Assembly (NCBI GenBank): GCA_947177035.1
Contig: CAMWSS010000006.1
Span: 1 to 64,000, forward strand
Length of the DNA stretch: 64,000 nt
Origin: an uncultured Porphyromonadaceae bacterium
Lineage (GTDB): Bacteria > Bacteroidota > Bacteroidia > Bacteroidales > Muribaculaceae
Direction of reading: 5' to 3'
Shown: in pieces, positions 6,374 to 16,084 of the stretch
Numbering within the stretch: the first letter of the stretch is position 1
How the letters are laid out: each line of letters begins with the position of its first letter
Notes under the pieces: generated by a model
What the model saw: the letters and a program-made list of their open reading frames with translations, nothing else
Told to the model about the DNA's origin: nothing
Databases searched by the model: none
Position numbers and translations under genes: made by a program

Positions 6374-9301
6374 TTGAGATACTCTAATTTTATTCTGTTT
6401 ATGTTCATTTACACCATGTTGCCGGTAGAAGCATGGTGCAAAGAAAAGAAAGCACCTGATAACTACATTTTTAATGTCGATGTAAGAGATGCATTAACTC
6501 GTAGGTCAATTTTCGGCGCGCAAGTTAATCTCAGCGCAAACATTGATTCTGTCAACATTCAGACAGCAGGCCGGACGCACAACGATGGAATATCAGAACT
6601 TACCATAGCGTCTGGTGCGGATAAATATGTATTTAAGATATTTTACAAAAGCGGTGGACCGCAAAAGCAATCATTGTATGAGTATGAAACCGAATATGCG
6701 GAATACTCCATTACGAATAAATATCAGAAAGTTCACAATGTCGGGCCAATTTATCTCAGACACAAAAAGCACATAGATCTCGACGAAGTTTCAGTATCGG
6801 CCTCAAAGGTTATGTTCTATTATAAGGGTGACACGCTGATTTACAATGCCGACGCATTCGTGCTGGCCGAGGGGTCGATGCTTGACGGACTTATTTCTCA
6901 GATGCCCGGAGTGCAGCTTAACCGCTATGGCGAGATCACCATCAATGGCAAGAAAGTGGACGCTCTGCTCCTTAACGGCAAGAACATATTCAATGGCAAT
7001 AATCAACTGATGCTTGAGAATCTGGCAGCTTACACAGTTAAGGACATTGCAGTATACGACAAGGCCAGATTTGAAAGCAAGGCTCTTGGCATAAATGCCG
7101 GCTCGCAATATGTGATGGACGTGCGGCTAAAACGACAATTCAGACATGGATTTCTTGGAAATGCGGAAGCGGGATATGGCAGCGATAGTCGTTATCGAAC
7201 GAAGCTTTTCGGAATGTGGTATTCAGAAAACGGTGGCATGACTGCTTTTCTTTCAAGCAACAATCTCAACGACGACGCCAAACCCAAGCCCGGATATTCC
7301 GATGGCGCGTGGAGCGATCTCAGCCCCTCGGCCGGAACAGGGTCATATCATTCCGGCGGCATCACCTATAACGCCGAAGGAGCAGACAGCAAGTGGAAAG
7401 TGGAGGGTGACGCTATGGCCAGATATTCCGATGGAACCGTATGCAGGAATCAAAACACTGTAGTGCTTATTCCGGCCAATGAAATGTATCAGTCCAGTTT
7501 TTCCGACGTCCGCGACAAAGACTTCCAGATCAATAGCTCACATGATCTCAAATTGTCATTGGCCAAGCGTGCGGTCGTTACTCTCAGCCCAAAAGTTGAC
7601 TACTTGCGATACAGACATGAAAGTTCCGATATTTCAGCTGCATTCAATAAGGAAATCGAGGGCATCTCGCGCCAAATCATCGAAAACGTCTATTCCTGTC
7701 ATCAGGAATTCAGCCAATATCTACTTAACCGTACACTCGTGCAAAGTCTTGAACGCAAGAATCGCTTCACATTCGATGTTGACGGCAATTCTCTCATACG
7801 GCTTCGCCCCAATGATGGCCGTGCGATGCTGACTGTCGGAGTCGCGGCCAATGTTGACAATCAGCGGATGAAGCATTACACGTATCGCCGGCTTGATTTC
7901 ACATCACGGCCCGAGGAAAATGCCTCATTACTCCAGTACAATGACGACAGCCCCTACCGTGACCGCATATATCAGGGATATGCCAAGTATACCCAATCAT
8001 TCAACGTATTCAATCTGACTCTCAATGTCGACTATAACTATACGCGTCAAGAGCAGATTCGCAATTCTCAATTCTATCAGGCCTCACTTTTGCAGGACTA
8101 TCTCACACCTTCGGTCCTGCCAGATCTGAGCACTGATCTTCCGCTTGACCCAGACGAAAGCTATCGCAGCCGGCAATGGGAAAACAGACACTCGCTGAAT
8201 CCATCTGTCAGCATGAGATGGAACCTGAAAGCTAAAAGTCGACTTGGACTGGTGGTGAACGTACCCCTAATTTTGTCGCAACGCACCTTAGATTATCATC
8301 GTGGCGATCATGACCAACACATCTCGTCGACAAAACTTCTGCCGGAAACGAATGCGTCACTTATATTTCAGACGCAACGCCCGGGACGCTACTACTTATT
8401 GTCAACAGAATTCAAATCGTCTATCAGTCAGCCGTTGTTGCTCAATATGGCAAATGTAATCGATGCCATTGATCCTCTGAATATTACTCTCGGAAATCCA
8501 GATCTTGCCGATTCCCGCCGCAACACTGTGTCATTAAGCCTTCAAGTACAGGGCAAAGCCCCACATCACGCCTTGTCAATGTCGTACTCCACAATCAGTA
8601 ATGCCATTTCTCAGGGCTACTACTACATCAGCAACACTGGCCAACGACTGCGGCGTTCATACAATGTTGACGGTAACCGACAGGCAAATGCGTCTTATAC
8701 GGTCAGTTGGTTCAAAATGGATAAATCTACGCTGACAAACAAATTCAACTGCGGGTATCAGCGCAGTCGCGAGCTTATAGGCGCCATTGTCCAATCCGAT
8801 GACGATTTTGACATCACAACGGCGCCTCAGGCCAATCAGGTCGAAAAAGTCTCAGTAAGTGATCGTTTCGACATCAGCTTCAACCTCGGAGGCAAATACA
8901 ATCTCAAGGCCTTTGCCGATTTGGGATTGGCCAGATATCGGAGTACCCAATCCTCATTGGCCAACGACGTCACTTTTAACGGTAGTTACGGCTTATCCGC
9001 CATATTGAACTTTCCATTTAATTGGGGCTTAAGCACCGATCTGACACTTTTCACTCGTCGTGGATATTTAGACAATAGACTTAATACCACGGATATTCTA
9101 TGGAACGGATGTCTGAGCAAATCTTTTCTCAAAGGCTCACTTGTTTGTGCCGTCGAGGCATACGATATTTTGCATCAGCTCAGCAACATATTCTATACTG
9201 TTAATGCACAATACCGCACCGAAACCATCACGAACGTCATCCCCGCCTATGTGCTCTTTTCCATACAATACCGCTTTAATAAACAGCCTAAACGTAATTG
9301 A
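6374..9301 (+). CDS. Outer-membrane beta-barrel protein (TonB-receptor-like, OMP_b-brl_3 type)
   Basis: A 975-aa outer-membrane protein. The first 20-25 residues are a signal peptide; residues about 30-140 form a beta-sandwich like the carboxypeptidase regulatory domain, followed by a plug-like region (SMLDGLISQMPGVQLNRYGE, ITINGKKVDALLLNGKNIF) and a long barrel with alternating aromatic strands to the end (VIPAYVLFSIQYRFNKQPK). It fits Bacteroidetes barrel proteins of the OMP_b-brl_3 group. No SusD partner is present, so glycan uptake is not implied. The start is a TTG at 6374; an ATG at 6401 would shorten the signal peptide. The first few hundred bases are AT-rich like the broken region before it, the rest like the core. 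Confidence 0.85.
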   Translation: MRYSNFILFMFIYTMLPVEAWCKEKKAPDNYIFNVDVRDALTRRSIFGAQVNLSANIDSVNIQTAGRTHNDGISELTIASGADKYVFKIFYKSGGPQKQSLYEYETEYAEYSITNKYQKVHNVGPIYLRHKKHIDLDEVSVSASKVMFYYKGDTLIYNADAFVLAEGSMLDGLISQMPGVQLNRYGEITINGKKVDALLLNGKNIFNGNNQLMLENLAAYTVKDIAVYDKARFESKALGINAGSQYVMDVRLKRQFRHGFLGNAEAGYGSDSRYRTKLFGMWYSENGGMTAFLSSNNLNDDAKPKPGYSDGAWSDLSPSAGTGSYHSGGITYNAEGADSKWKVEGDAMARYSDGTVCRNQNTVVLIPANEMYQSSFSDVRDKDFQINSSHDLKLSLAKRAVVTLSPKVDYLRYRHESSDISAAFNKEIEGISRQIIENVYSCHQEFSQYLLNRTLVQSLERKNRFTFDVDGNSLIRLRPNDGRAMLTVGVAANVDNQRMKHYTYRRLDFTSRPEENASLLQYNDDSPYRDRIYQGYAKYTQSFNVFNLTLNVDYNYTRQEQIRNSQFYQASLLQDYLTPSVLPDLSTDLPLDPDESYRSRQWENRHSLNPSVSMRWNLKAKSRLGLVVNVPLILSQRTLDYHRGDHDQHISSTKLLPETNASLIFQTQRPGRYYLLSTEFKSSISQPLLLNMANVIDAIDPLNITLGNPDLADSRRNTVSLSLQVQGKAPHHALSMSYSTISNAISQGYYYISNTGQRLRRSYNVDGNRQANASYTVSWFKMDKSTLTNKFNCGYQRSRELIGAIVQSDDDFDITTAPQANQVEKVSVSDRFDISFNLGGKYNLKAFADLGLARYRSTQSSLANDVTFNGSYGLSAILNFPFNWGLSTDLTLFTRRGYLDNRLNTTDILWNGCLSKSFLKGSLVCAVEAYDILHQLSNIFYTVNAQYRTETITNVIPAYVLFSIQYRFNKQPKRN

Positions 9302-9334
9302 GTTTTTTAGCTGCCACCTCGCTTCTTTTTATAT

Positions 9335-9365
9335 TTTGAACTCTCGGCAAAATTTTGTAATTTTG
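9335..9365 (+). promoter_or_regulatory. Promoter of pheS-nth
   Basis: TTTG (9335-9338), exactly 19 bp, then TAATTTTG (9358-9365): a full consensus Bacteroidetes promoter, 20 bp before the pheS ATG. Confidence 0.85.
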
Positions 9366-9385
9366 CGGCATTATAACTGACTATT

Positions 9386-10411
9386 ATGCTTGAAAAAATC
9401 AACCGTATTCAAGAAGAGATAGCTTCGCTGAAGGCTGCGTCGGCGGCCGAAGCTGAGGAGCTGAGAATAAAATATCTGAGCAAAAAAGGTGAAATCTCGC
9501 AGCTTATGGGCGACTTCCGTTCTGTGGCTCCCGAGCTGAAACGCGAGATCGGCCAGAAGCTCAATCAGCTGAAAGACTTTGCCACCGAGCGCATAAACGC
9601 GCTCAAAGAGGCCGCGGCCAACAGCTCGGCACGCGAGGAGGCCGCCATCGACATGACCCGCTCGGCTGCTCCGCTCGAAGTCGGCTCGCGCCATCCGCTC
9701 AGCATCGTGCGCGGCGAGATCATCGACATATTCTCGCGTCTCGGCTTCTCGATTGCCGAAGGACCGGAGATTGAAGACGACTGGCACGTGTTTTCATCAC
9801 TCAACTTCGCCGCCGATCATCCGGCGCGCGATATGCAGGATACATTCTTCATCCAGCGTCAGCCCACCGACGTGCTGCTACGCACCCACACGTCGTCGGT
9901 GCAGAGCCGCGTGATGGAGCACACGCAGCCGCCAATCCGCATAATCTGTCCGGGACGTGTGTACCGCAACGAGGCCATCTCTGCACGCGCGCACTGCTTC
10001 TTCCATCAGGTCGAGGCTCTGTATGTCGACGAGCACGTCAGCTATGCCGACTTGCGCCAGACCTTGCTCTACTTCGCCCAGGAGATGTTCGGCCCCGACA
10101 CCAAGATCCGTCTGCGCCCGAGCTACTTCCCGTTCACTGAGCCGAGCGCCGAGATGGACATCAGCTGCAATCTCTGCGGCGGCAAGGGATGCGCGTTCTG
10201 CAAGGGCACAGGATGGGTGGAGATTCTCGGCTGCGGCATGGTCGACCCCAACGTGCTGGAATCGTGCGGCATCGATTCTAAGAAATACAGCGGCTTCGCT
10301 CTCGGAATGGGCATAGAGCGCATCACCAACCTGAAATATCAGGTGAAAGACCTGCGCATGTTCTCTGAAAACGACGTGCGCTTCCTCTCCCAGTTCAAAA
10401 GTGCGCGATGA
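9386..10411 (+). CDS. pheS: Phenylalanine--tRNA ligase alpha subunit
   Basis: Catalytic subunit of the (alpha-beta)2 enzyme that charges tRNA-Phe. It is 341 aa, the normal length. An N-terminal coiled coil (1-90) that grips tRNA is followed by the class II core: HPLSIVRGEIIDIFSRLGF, HTSSVQSRVME (motif 2 region), ICPGRVYRNEAISARAHCFF, FPFTEPSAEMDISC and the final motif 3 GFALGMGIERI. The cysteine pairs CNLCGGKGCAFC at about 257-268 are usual in Bacteroidetes PheS. The beta subunit gene is not in this window. Translation of nth starts within the pheS stop (ATGA). Confidence 0.98.
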   Translation: MLEKINRIQEEIASLKAASAAEAEELRIKYLSKKGEISQLMGDFRSVAPELKREIGQKLNQLKDFATERINALKEAAANSSAREEAAIDMTRSAAPLEVGSRHPLSIVRGEIIDIFSRLGFSIAEGPEIEDDWHVFSSLNFAADHPARDMQDTFFIQRQPTDVLLRTHTSSVQSRVMEHTQPPIRIICPGRVYRNEAISARAHCFFHQVEALYVDEHVSYADLRQTLLYFAQEMFGPDTKIRLRPSYFPFTEPSAEMDISCNLCGGKGCAFCKGTGWVEILGCGMVDPNVLESCGIDSKKYSGFALGMGIERITNLKYQVKDLRMFSENDVRFLSQFKSAR

Positions 10412-11046
10412 CCCGTCGGGAACGATTTGACGCCTTAATAGAATATTTTTCCGTCGCCATGCCCGAGCCGAAAACCGAGCTTGAGTATGGCGGCGATCCT
10501 TTCAGGCTACTTGTGGCCGTGATACTGTCGGCACAGTGCACCGATAAGCGCGTAAACATGATAACTCCAGCTCTGTTTGACGCCTTTCCGACACCACAAA
10601 GCCTTGCCGCCGCCACAGAAGAACAGGTCTATGAGCTGATCAAATCATGCTCATATCCTAACAATAAGACAAAATCTCTTCTTGGGATGGCACGGAAACT
10701 GATTGATGAGTTTGGCGGTGAAGTCCCGTCAGACATTGATTCCTTGCTACAACTGCCTGGAGTGGGACGCAAAACGGCCAACGTTATTCTCTCTGTGGTA
10801 TGGAATGAAGCCGCCATGGCCGTTGACACTCACGTTTTCCGTGTCAGCGAACGTATCGGGCTGACAACCAACAGCAAAAATCCGCGACAGACAGAAGAGA
10901 CACTGATAAAATATCTGCCAAAAGAAGTAGTGGCAAAAGCTCACCACTGGCTGATACTGCATGGCAGATACGTCTGCAAGGCGCGCCGTCCGGATTGCCT
11001 GAATTGCGCGCTCACGTCATTTTGCCGTCATTTCACTGGCAGATAG
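10408..11046 (+). CDS. nth: Endonuclease III
   Basis: A base-excision-repair glycosylase/AP lyase for oxidised pyrimidines, 212 aa. The helix-hairpin-helix LPGVGRKTANVIL carries the catalytic lysine K122, and the general acid D140 sits in AVDTHVFRV. The 4Fe-4S loop is complete: C190, C197, C200, C206 (spacing 6-2-5). Start ATG overlaps the pheS stop by four bases, so the two are coupled. Its 3' end overlaps the convergent folK-like gene by 14 bp. Confidence 0.97.
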   Translation: MTRRERFDALIEYFSVAMPEPKTELEYGGDPFRLLVAVILSAQCTDKRVNMITPALFDAFPTPQSLAAATEEQVYELIKSCSYPNNKTKSLLGMARKLIDEFGGEVPSDIDSLLQLPGVGRKTANVILSVVWNEAAMAVDTHVFRVSERIGLTTNSKNPRQTEETLIKYLPKEVVAKAHHWLILHGRYVCKARRPDCLNCALTSFCRHFTGR

Positions 11047-11407
11047 CATCAAACCCACGGCGGAAATATGCCCGCGAATATTCTGCCGGACGGAGAATGA
11101 TGCCATTACACATCACCACATCGACATCTATCGGCACGCATCCCCGCACTTTGCTGTCGGGGGTACGTCCGCATTGACGCTCATATTCCTTCGCAAGCGA
11201 CGCCATCTGTGCGGCGTCGACGTCTGCCGATACTTCTGCCACCATATTGGCATAGTCCGGTCCAATGCCGCTCACTGGCGCTGAGGTATAGATCTCTGAG
11301 CAGATCACTTCGCTGAAACTGTCGGCAAGCCATTTGCCCGCATGGTTCAGTCGCTCCGTCTTATCGGCCGTATTTGAGCCGATGCTCAACACAAAACGAT
11401 TCATCAT
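11033..11407 (-). CDS. Short HPPK/FolK-like protein
   Basis: A 124-aa member of the 6-hydroxymethyl-dihydropterin pyrophosphokinase family. Family marks are LSIGSN at the N-terminus, SEIYTSAPV..GPDYANMV in the pterin pocket, KEYERQCGRTPDSK, and VPIDVDVVMCNG, the metal-binding D-x-D. Usual FolK is about 150-160 aa; the C-terminal HPR..ERxF..PL segment is missing. Short forms at this place next to tex may be a distinct family without confirmed folate function. Start shares an ATGA overlap with the tex stop. Confidence 0.72.
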   Translation of the reverse strand: MMNRFVLSIGSNTADKTERLNHAGKWLADSFSEVICSEIYTSAPVSGIGPDYANMVAEVSADVDAAQMASLAKEYERQCGRTPDSKVRGCVPIDVDVVMCNGIILRPAEYSRAYFRRGFDAICQ

Positions 11408-13560
11408 TCCTGGCGGCCTACACCTTTTAATGTAAGAGCAATGCGGCCTCTGTCATAATCCACGTCAAGCACTTTGGCCCGCACGGTCTGATCCAGCTTC
11501 ACGACATCTGACGGTGACGACACGAATGATTCGCTTAACTGCGAAATGTGTATCAGACCGTTTTCCTTGATGCCCAGATCGACGAATGCGCCGAAGGCTG
11601 TGATATTGTTGACCTTGCCCTGAAGCACCATGTCCGGCCGTATATCACGGATGCTGGTTATCGAATTATCGAACACCGGCGCACTCTCTTCGGCTGTACG
11701 CGGATCGCGGCCAGGTTTCTTCAATTCGTCGAGAATCATGGTGAGAGTAGGGACACCGACCGTTTTTGTCAGATAGTTGGCAATCTCGATCTTTGAAATC
11801 AGCTTGTCATTATTGATCAATTGGGCCGGAGTGCACTTCAGATCTGCGGCCATTTCCTCGACAATATGATAGCTCTCGGGGTGTATGGAAGTGTTGTCGA
11901 GCGGATTGGGCGCTCCTGGAATACGGAGAAATCCCGCACATTGCTGAAACGCTTTCTCTCCCATGCGATTCACCTGCATCAGCTGTGAACGCGACGTGAA
12001 ATCACCGTTTGCCATGCGGTATTCAATAATATTTTTTGCCAGAGCAGGACCGATGCCGCTGACATAGCTGAGCAAAGCGCTCGACGCAGTGTTGACATTG
12101 ACACCGACAGAGTTCACACACGATTCGACCGTGTAGTTGAGAGCTGCTTTCAGTTTATTCTGGTCCACGTCATGCTGATACTGGCCGACGCCGATACTTC
12201 TCGGCTCGATTTTCACCAGTTCCGCAAGTGGATCGATCAGACGACGCCCGATCGACACCGCTCCACGCACCGTTATATCCTCGTCCGGCAACTCTTCACG
12301 CGCGATTTCCGATGCGGAATAAACCGACGCGCCATCTTCATTGACCATGACCAGTTGAACCGGACGCGGATACCTGAGTTGTCCGAGAAATTTTTCTGTT
12401 TCGCGTCCAGCTGTGCCGTTACCTATGGCAATCACGTCGACACGACAGGCATCGACCATCGCACACACGGTATAAGTAGCTCCATGATAGTCATTTGTCG
12501 GCGGAGTAGGGTAAATGACGTCGTGAGCCAGCAGATTGCCTTGTTCGTCAAGACACACCACCTTGCAGCCGCTTCTGAACCCGGGATCAATTCCCATAAC
12601 TCTTTTGCCGAACATCGGAGGAGCCAGCAGAAGTTGGCGCACATTGTCAGCAAAAAGATCAATTGCAGCTTTATCGGCGCGCTCTTTGGCCAATGCAGCG
12701 ATTTCGTTTTCAATTGACGGGCGAATCAGACGCTTATAGCTATCGCGAACGGCATCACGGACAATTGCCGCACACGCTTCGGTGGCATCAGGCTTGACAA
12801 AAAAGCGGCATAGGCGTTCGGATATCTCATCATCATCAATGCCGATGCTGACTTTCAGAATTCCGGCATCCTCGCCGCGGCGTATTGCCAGATAGCGGTG
12901 TGAAGCACAAAGCCGGAGCGGCTGCGAATAATCATAATAGTTGACATAGAGCTGATCCGGATCCTCTGCTTTCGATGATTTCTTTGCAGAGATCACCGCG
13001 CTGCGGTTAAAGCGCGCGCGCACAAGCGAACGCGCTTTCTCGTTTTCGCTGATCCACTCGGCAATTATGTCGCGGGCGGAGGCTATCGCGTTTTCAGCTG
13101 CAGGCAATTCCTCTTTCAGATACTTTCTGGCCACACGCTCAGGATCTGCGACCGACTGAGCCATGATCTGACGTGCCAGCGGCTCGACTCCAAGCTCACG
13201 GGCCGCTTCGGCGCGAGTGCGCCTTCTGGGCTTGAACGGAAGGAAAATATCTTCAAGTATCGCCGGGTCAAGCGTTGCCTCGATTCTGGCAGACAGCTCA
13301 GGAGTCAGCGCTCCCGCCTCCTTAATTACCGACACAACATATTCGCGTCGTTTCAAGTATTCACGGAGAGACTCTAACCTGGACTGGATCATGTGAATGA
13401 CCGTTTCATCCATTCCGCCTGTCGCTTCCTTCCGATAACGCGCGATAAAGGGGACAGTAGAACCGTCGTCAAGCATTTTTATTGTTGCGTTGACGTATTT
13501 GCGGGCAATGTTAATCTCACCCCCGATTATTGACGGGAGATCTGTCGATGGTATTCTCAC
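11404..13560 (-). CDS. tex: Tex-like RNA-binding transcriptional accessory protein
   Basis: A 718-aa cytoplasmic protein of normal Tex length. It shows the N-terminal helical region, the YqgF-like RNase H fold (MGIDPGFRSGCKVVCLDEQGNLL), the helix-hairpin-helix pair (SYVSGIGPALAKNIIEYR and NPLDNTSIHPESY) and a C-terminal S1 domain (about 645-715: VLQGKVNNITAFGAFVDLGI). Tex binds nucleic acids and affects transcription and stress tolerance in other bacteria. It overlaps both neighbours by four bases, forming one unit with the phosphoesterase upstream and folK-like downstream. Confidence 0.96.
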   Translation of the reverse strand: MRIPSTDLPSIIGGEINIARKYVNATIKMLDDGSTVPFIARYRKEATGGMDETVIHMIQSRLESLREYLKRREYVVSVIKEAGALTPELSARIEATLDPAILEDIFLPFKPRRRTRAEAARELGVEPLARQIMAQSVADPERVARKYLKEELPAAENAIASARDIIAEWISENEKARSLVRARFNRSAVISAKKSSKAEDPDQLYVNYYDYSQPLRLCASHRYLAIRRGEDAGILKVSIGIDDDEISERLCRFFVKPDATEACAAIVRDAVRDSYKRLIRPSIENEIAALAKERADKAAIDLFADNVRQLLLAPPMFGKRVMGIDPGFRSGCKVVCLDEQGNLLAHDVIYPTPPTNDYHGATYTVCAMVDACRVDVIAIGNGTAGRETEKFLGQLRYPRPVQLVMVNEDGASVYSASEIAREELPDEDITVRGAVSIGRRLIDPLAELVKIEPRSIGVGQYQHDVDQNKLKAALNYTVESCVNSVGVNVNTASSALLSYVSGIGPALAKNIIEYRMANGDFTSRSQLMQVNRMGEKAFQQCAGFLRIPGAPNPLDNTSIHPESYHIVEEMAADLKCTPAQLINNDKLISKIEIANYLTKTVGVPTLTMILDELKKPGRDPRTAEESAPVFDNSITSIRDIRPDMVLQGKVNNITAFGAFVDLGIKENGLIHISQLSESFVSSPSDVVKLDQTVRAKVLDVDYDRGRIALTLKGVGRQE

Positions 13561-14762
13561 TTGTTATTTCTGCGTGGAGTGATAGTAAAAAGGGTTATTT
13601 CGGGAGTTGCCCCGAGGCGCATCGGCACGCCAACAGTTCCAGCTCCGATATTGACATAGAGCGGACGCTCGTTATCTTCTGTCTGATACAGGCCGCCCCA
13701 TGTCCGATAGCGCCATACGGCCGGGCTGAAACCGGCTATCTCCATCTGCATTGCATGAGTATGGCCACTGAGTGTAAGTCCGAATTTCATTGTGTCGACC
13801 GGTGCTATACAGCTGATCCAATGGGCCGGATTGTGGGTGAGCAGGATTTTCGCCACTGAATCACCCGGAGTGGAATATGCCTGATTCAGATCTCCGTATG
13901 TCGGAAATGGTGGATCGCCCCAATTTTCCACTCCGACAATGACCAGAGAATCACTGGCCGACTGGCCATAGATCACAGTCGAAGAATTAGTAAGAAGTTC
14001 CCAGCCCATCTCAATCTGCAGATCCAAGAGCCATTCCAGATTCTGCTCTTTGGCATTTTGCGAAGGCCAGTTGTAATAATCTCCATAGTCGTGATTGCCA
14101 AGAATTGAAATCACACCGTCGGGCGCGCTGAGGCGGCTGAGCGGTCTGACAAACGGCACTAATTCAGACGTGGTGCGGTTGACGATATCGCCGGTGAATA
14201 CAACCAGGTTTGGATTGAGCGAGTTGACTTTCTCGACAAGATCATGGATAAAGGCGGTGTCATTGCCATATGTCCCGACATGAAGATCCGAAATCTGGGC
14301 GATCCGGTAACCATCGAAACTTTCAGGCAGCCCCGTCATTTCGACCTCAACCTCACACACCTGGATCCGGTGTCGGTTTACGAGCGCGCCCCACCACATT
14401 CCGACGAAGGTGATCAGGCCGAGAGCAGCGCCGAACCATGACAAAGACCGGTAACGGCAACACTTCCAGAGCGCAGGCAGCGACGCCAACAGATCGAAAA
14501 GGATAAACACCGTTTTTGACAGGTAGACGGCAACGTATGCAAACAGCATCCACATCTGGATCTGCAACAGCGTGTTTGACGCATCTCGCTTTGGCATGCA
14601 GAGGAAAACGGAAATGTATGCCAGAAAAAACGCGCCTTCCCATAACTGAAACTTAGCCACTCTCGGCGAGCGACAACGTTTGCGGGCGATATTCAGCAGA
14701 TAGAAATCAACGCCTATCTGCGCTATAAAAACGATTAATGCGAGAGCTAACGGGAGCCTCAT
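13557..14762 (-). CDS. Membrane-anchored metallophosphoesterase
   Basis: A 401-aa calcineurin-like phosphoesterase. Four hydrophobic segments fill residues 1-125 (about 3-25, 42-57, 70-92, 105-128), putting the catalytic part outside the cytoplasm. The two-metal site is complete: D159/H161 (SDLHVG), GD191-192, N223-H224-D (LGNHDYGD), H310, and H334/H336 (GHTHAMQ). It resembles YkuE/YaeI enzymes, some of which cleave lipid pyrophosphates; the substrate here is unknown. Four-base overlap with tex; 3 bp after the acyltransferase gene. Confidence 0.92.
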   Translation of the reverse strand: MRLPLALALIVFIAQIGVDFYLLNIARKRCRSPRVAKFQLWEGAFFLAYISVFLCMPKRDASNTLLQIQMWMLFAYVAVYLSKTVFILFDLLASLPALWKCCRYRSLSWFGAALGLITFVGMWWGALVNRHRIQVCEVEVEMTGLPESFDGYRIAQISDLHVGTYGNDTAFIHDLVEKVNSLNPNLVVFTGDIVNRTTSELVPFVRPLSRLSAPDGVISILGNHDYGDYYNWPSQNAKEQNLEWLLDLQIEMGWELLTNSSTVIYGQSASDSLVIVGVENWGDPPFPTYGDLNQAYSTPGDSVAKILLTHNPAHWISCIAPVDTMKFGLTLSGHTHAMQMEIAGFSPAVWRYRTWGGLYQTEDNERPLYVNIGAGTVGVPMRLGATPEITLFTITPRRNNK

Positions 14763-14765
14763 TTT

Positions 14766-15923
14766 TTATATATTCAGTTTGTTGCGCAGCGGGTTTGCAT
14801 ACATTGTAAGCATCATCCGCTTCATATATCCATGCTCTTCAGCGGTCAGATCCTCAATATCCACTTTGGCCAACTGCGAATCCAGATATGAATTGACTGA
14901 TTTGACGTCTTCTTTAGTATACTGGTCGGCAAAAGCTGTTTTTCCGGTAAGCTCATCATAAGCTATATAATTGATCGGGAACAGTTTATAGTGGGAATGT
15001 ATTGCGCTGTCAATCATTTCACATATTGCCGGGACAGCCTCAGCGCGGTCGGCATTGTCGCCAAGCCGGGCGTCAATCATACTGTTAATCGGCTCTGTCA
15101 ATGCAAAATGAATCCGACCTTTGTTCTGCAACAGACCAGTTTCCATTGAAAAAAGGTCATCGCGCTGACTTTTCTTGAATTCCGGATCACGTTTTTTAAG
15201 CAGGAATTCGCGAGCCTTCAGATAGTCATTAGGATCAAATTCATAGCTTATGGCCACAGGCATCAGATTCACCTCTTTTATATGACGGACAAAAGAGTCA
15301 TCCTCGCCCTCCAGACCAAGCATTTTTATGAGACTTTCCTGCGTCCGGTCATTTGAGTCTTTTGCCCGTCCTTCACGATGGGCAATCCATACGCTCTTGC
15401 CTTTGTCGTTGATCGCGTGATGTATATAAGCCGAAAGAGCTCTGGCTGCAGTCAAAGCCTCTCGCATTCCGGTATTCCGCTTGACTATGAAACTTCCGTT
15501 AACCCTTACCAGATCATCGATCCACGGGTATATGAGCAAATTATTACCGATGGCCACTTCGCTTGTAGGCAGCCCGTTACGTACAAGACACAAGTTAAGG
15601 AACGATGCGTCAAGTACAATATCCCGGTGGTTCGAAATCAGGGTATAAGCTTTTCCGGGAACATAGTTTTCAATACCCTCACACGAAAGGCCGTTGGATG
15701 TTTTGGCAACAAGAGTTTCCAGAAATGGGCACATGATACCAACCTGAAACTCGTCCTGAGAACGTACAGATAGTAATTTTTGAGCAAACGAAGGATAATC
15801 TACTCCAGGCATCACCCACTTTACGGCATGCTCAAATCCAGGCTCTTTAACCAAAGCGGAGAGATGTTCATAAAATTTCTCTCCTTCAAACGGTGCTATA
15901 TCGCTATAATTTATTTCAGTCAT
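14766..15923 (-). CDS. 1-acyl-glycerol-3-phosphate acyltransferase-like protein
   Basis: A 385-aa membrane-associated acyltransferase of the PlsC/GPAT superfamily. Residues 97-105 read SNHRDIVLD, holding the catalytic histidine H99, and HREGRAKDSND at about 192 is the glycerophosphate-binding block. The spacing H99-x5-D105 is one longer than the usual H-x4-D, as I recall for this Bacteroidetes subfamily. No clear TM helix. Likely moves acyl chains onto a glycerolipid or related acceptor; the exact acceptor is not readable. Promoter TAACTTTG lies 38 bp upstream. Confidence 0.85.
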   Translation of the reverse strand: MTEINYSDIAPFEGEKFYEHLSALVKEPGFEHAVKWVMPGVDYPSFAQKLLSVRSQDEFQVGIMCPFLETLVAKTSNGLSCEGIENYVPGKAYTLISNHRDIVLDASFLNLCLVRNGLPTSEVAIGNNLLIYPWIDDLVRVNGSFIVKRNTGMREALTAARALSAYIHHAINDKGKSVWIAHREGRAKDSNDRTQESLIKMLGLEGEDDSFVRHIKEVNLMPVAISYEFDPNDYLKAREFLLKKRDPEFKKSQRDDLFSMETGLLQNKGRIHFALTEPINSMIDARLGDNADRAEAVPAICEMIDSAIHSHYKLFPINYIAYDELTGKTAFADQYTKEDVKSVNSYLDSQLAKVDIEDLTAEEHGYMKRMMLTMYANPLRNKLNI

Positions 15924-15961
15924 TTCTCACAAATAGTGAAACGTAGTGAAAAAACACACCC

Positions 15962-15994
15962 CAAAGTTACGACTATTTTTTCAATACCGCCAAC
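15962..15994 (-). promoter_or_regulatory. Promoter of the acyltransferase-phosphoesterase-tex operon
   Basis: On the minus strand, TTG (15991-15993), 21 bp, TAACTTTG (15962-15969). The -33 box is partial; the -7 box is full. Confidence 0.6.
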
Positions 15995-16040
15995 TTTTCA
16001 ACTAAAATCTGCCAGACGCACCGCTATGATCCGAAAGAAA

Positions 16041-16077
16041 CATACAGAGCCACACATTTTTTGTATGGCTCTGTATG
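16041..16077 (-). terminator. Terminator after the M56 peptidase gene
   Basis: A perfect 12-bp stem (CATACAGAGCCA / TGGCTCTGTATG) with a 13-nt loop lies 7 bp beyond the M56 stop. On the minus strand it is followed by TTTCTTTC. Confidence 0.8.
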
Positions 16078-16084
16078 ATATGAT

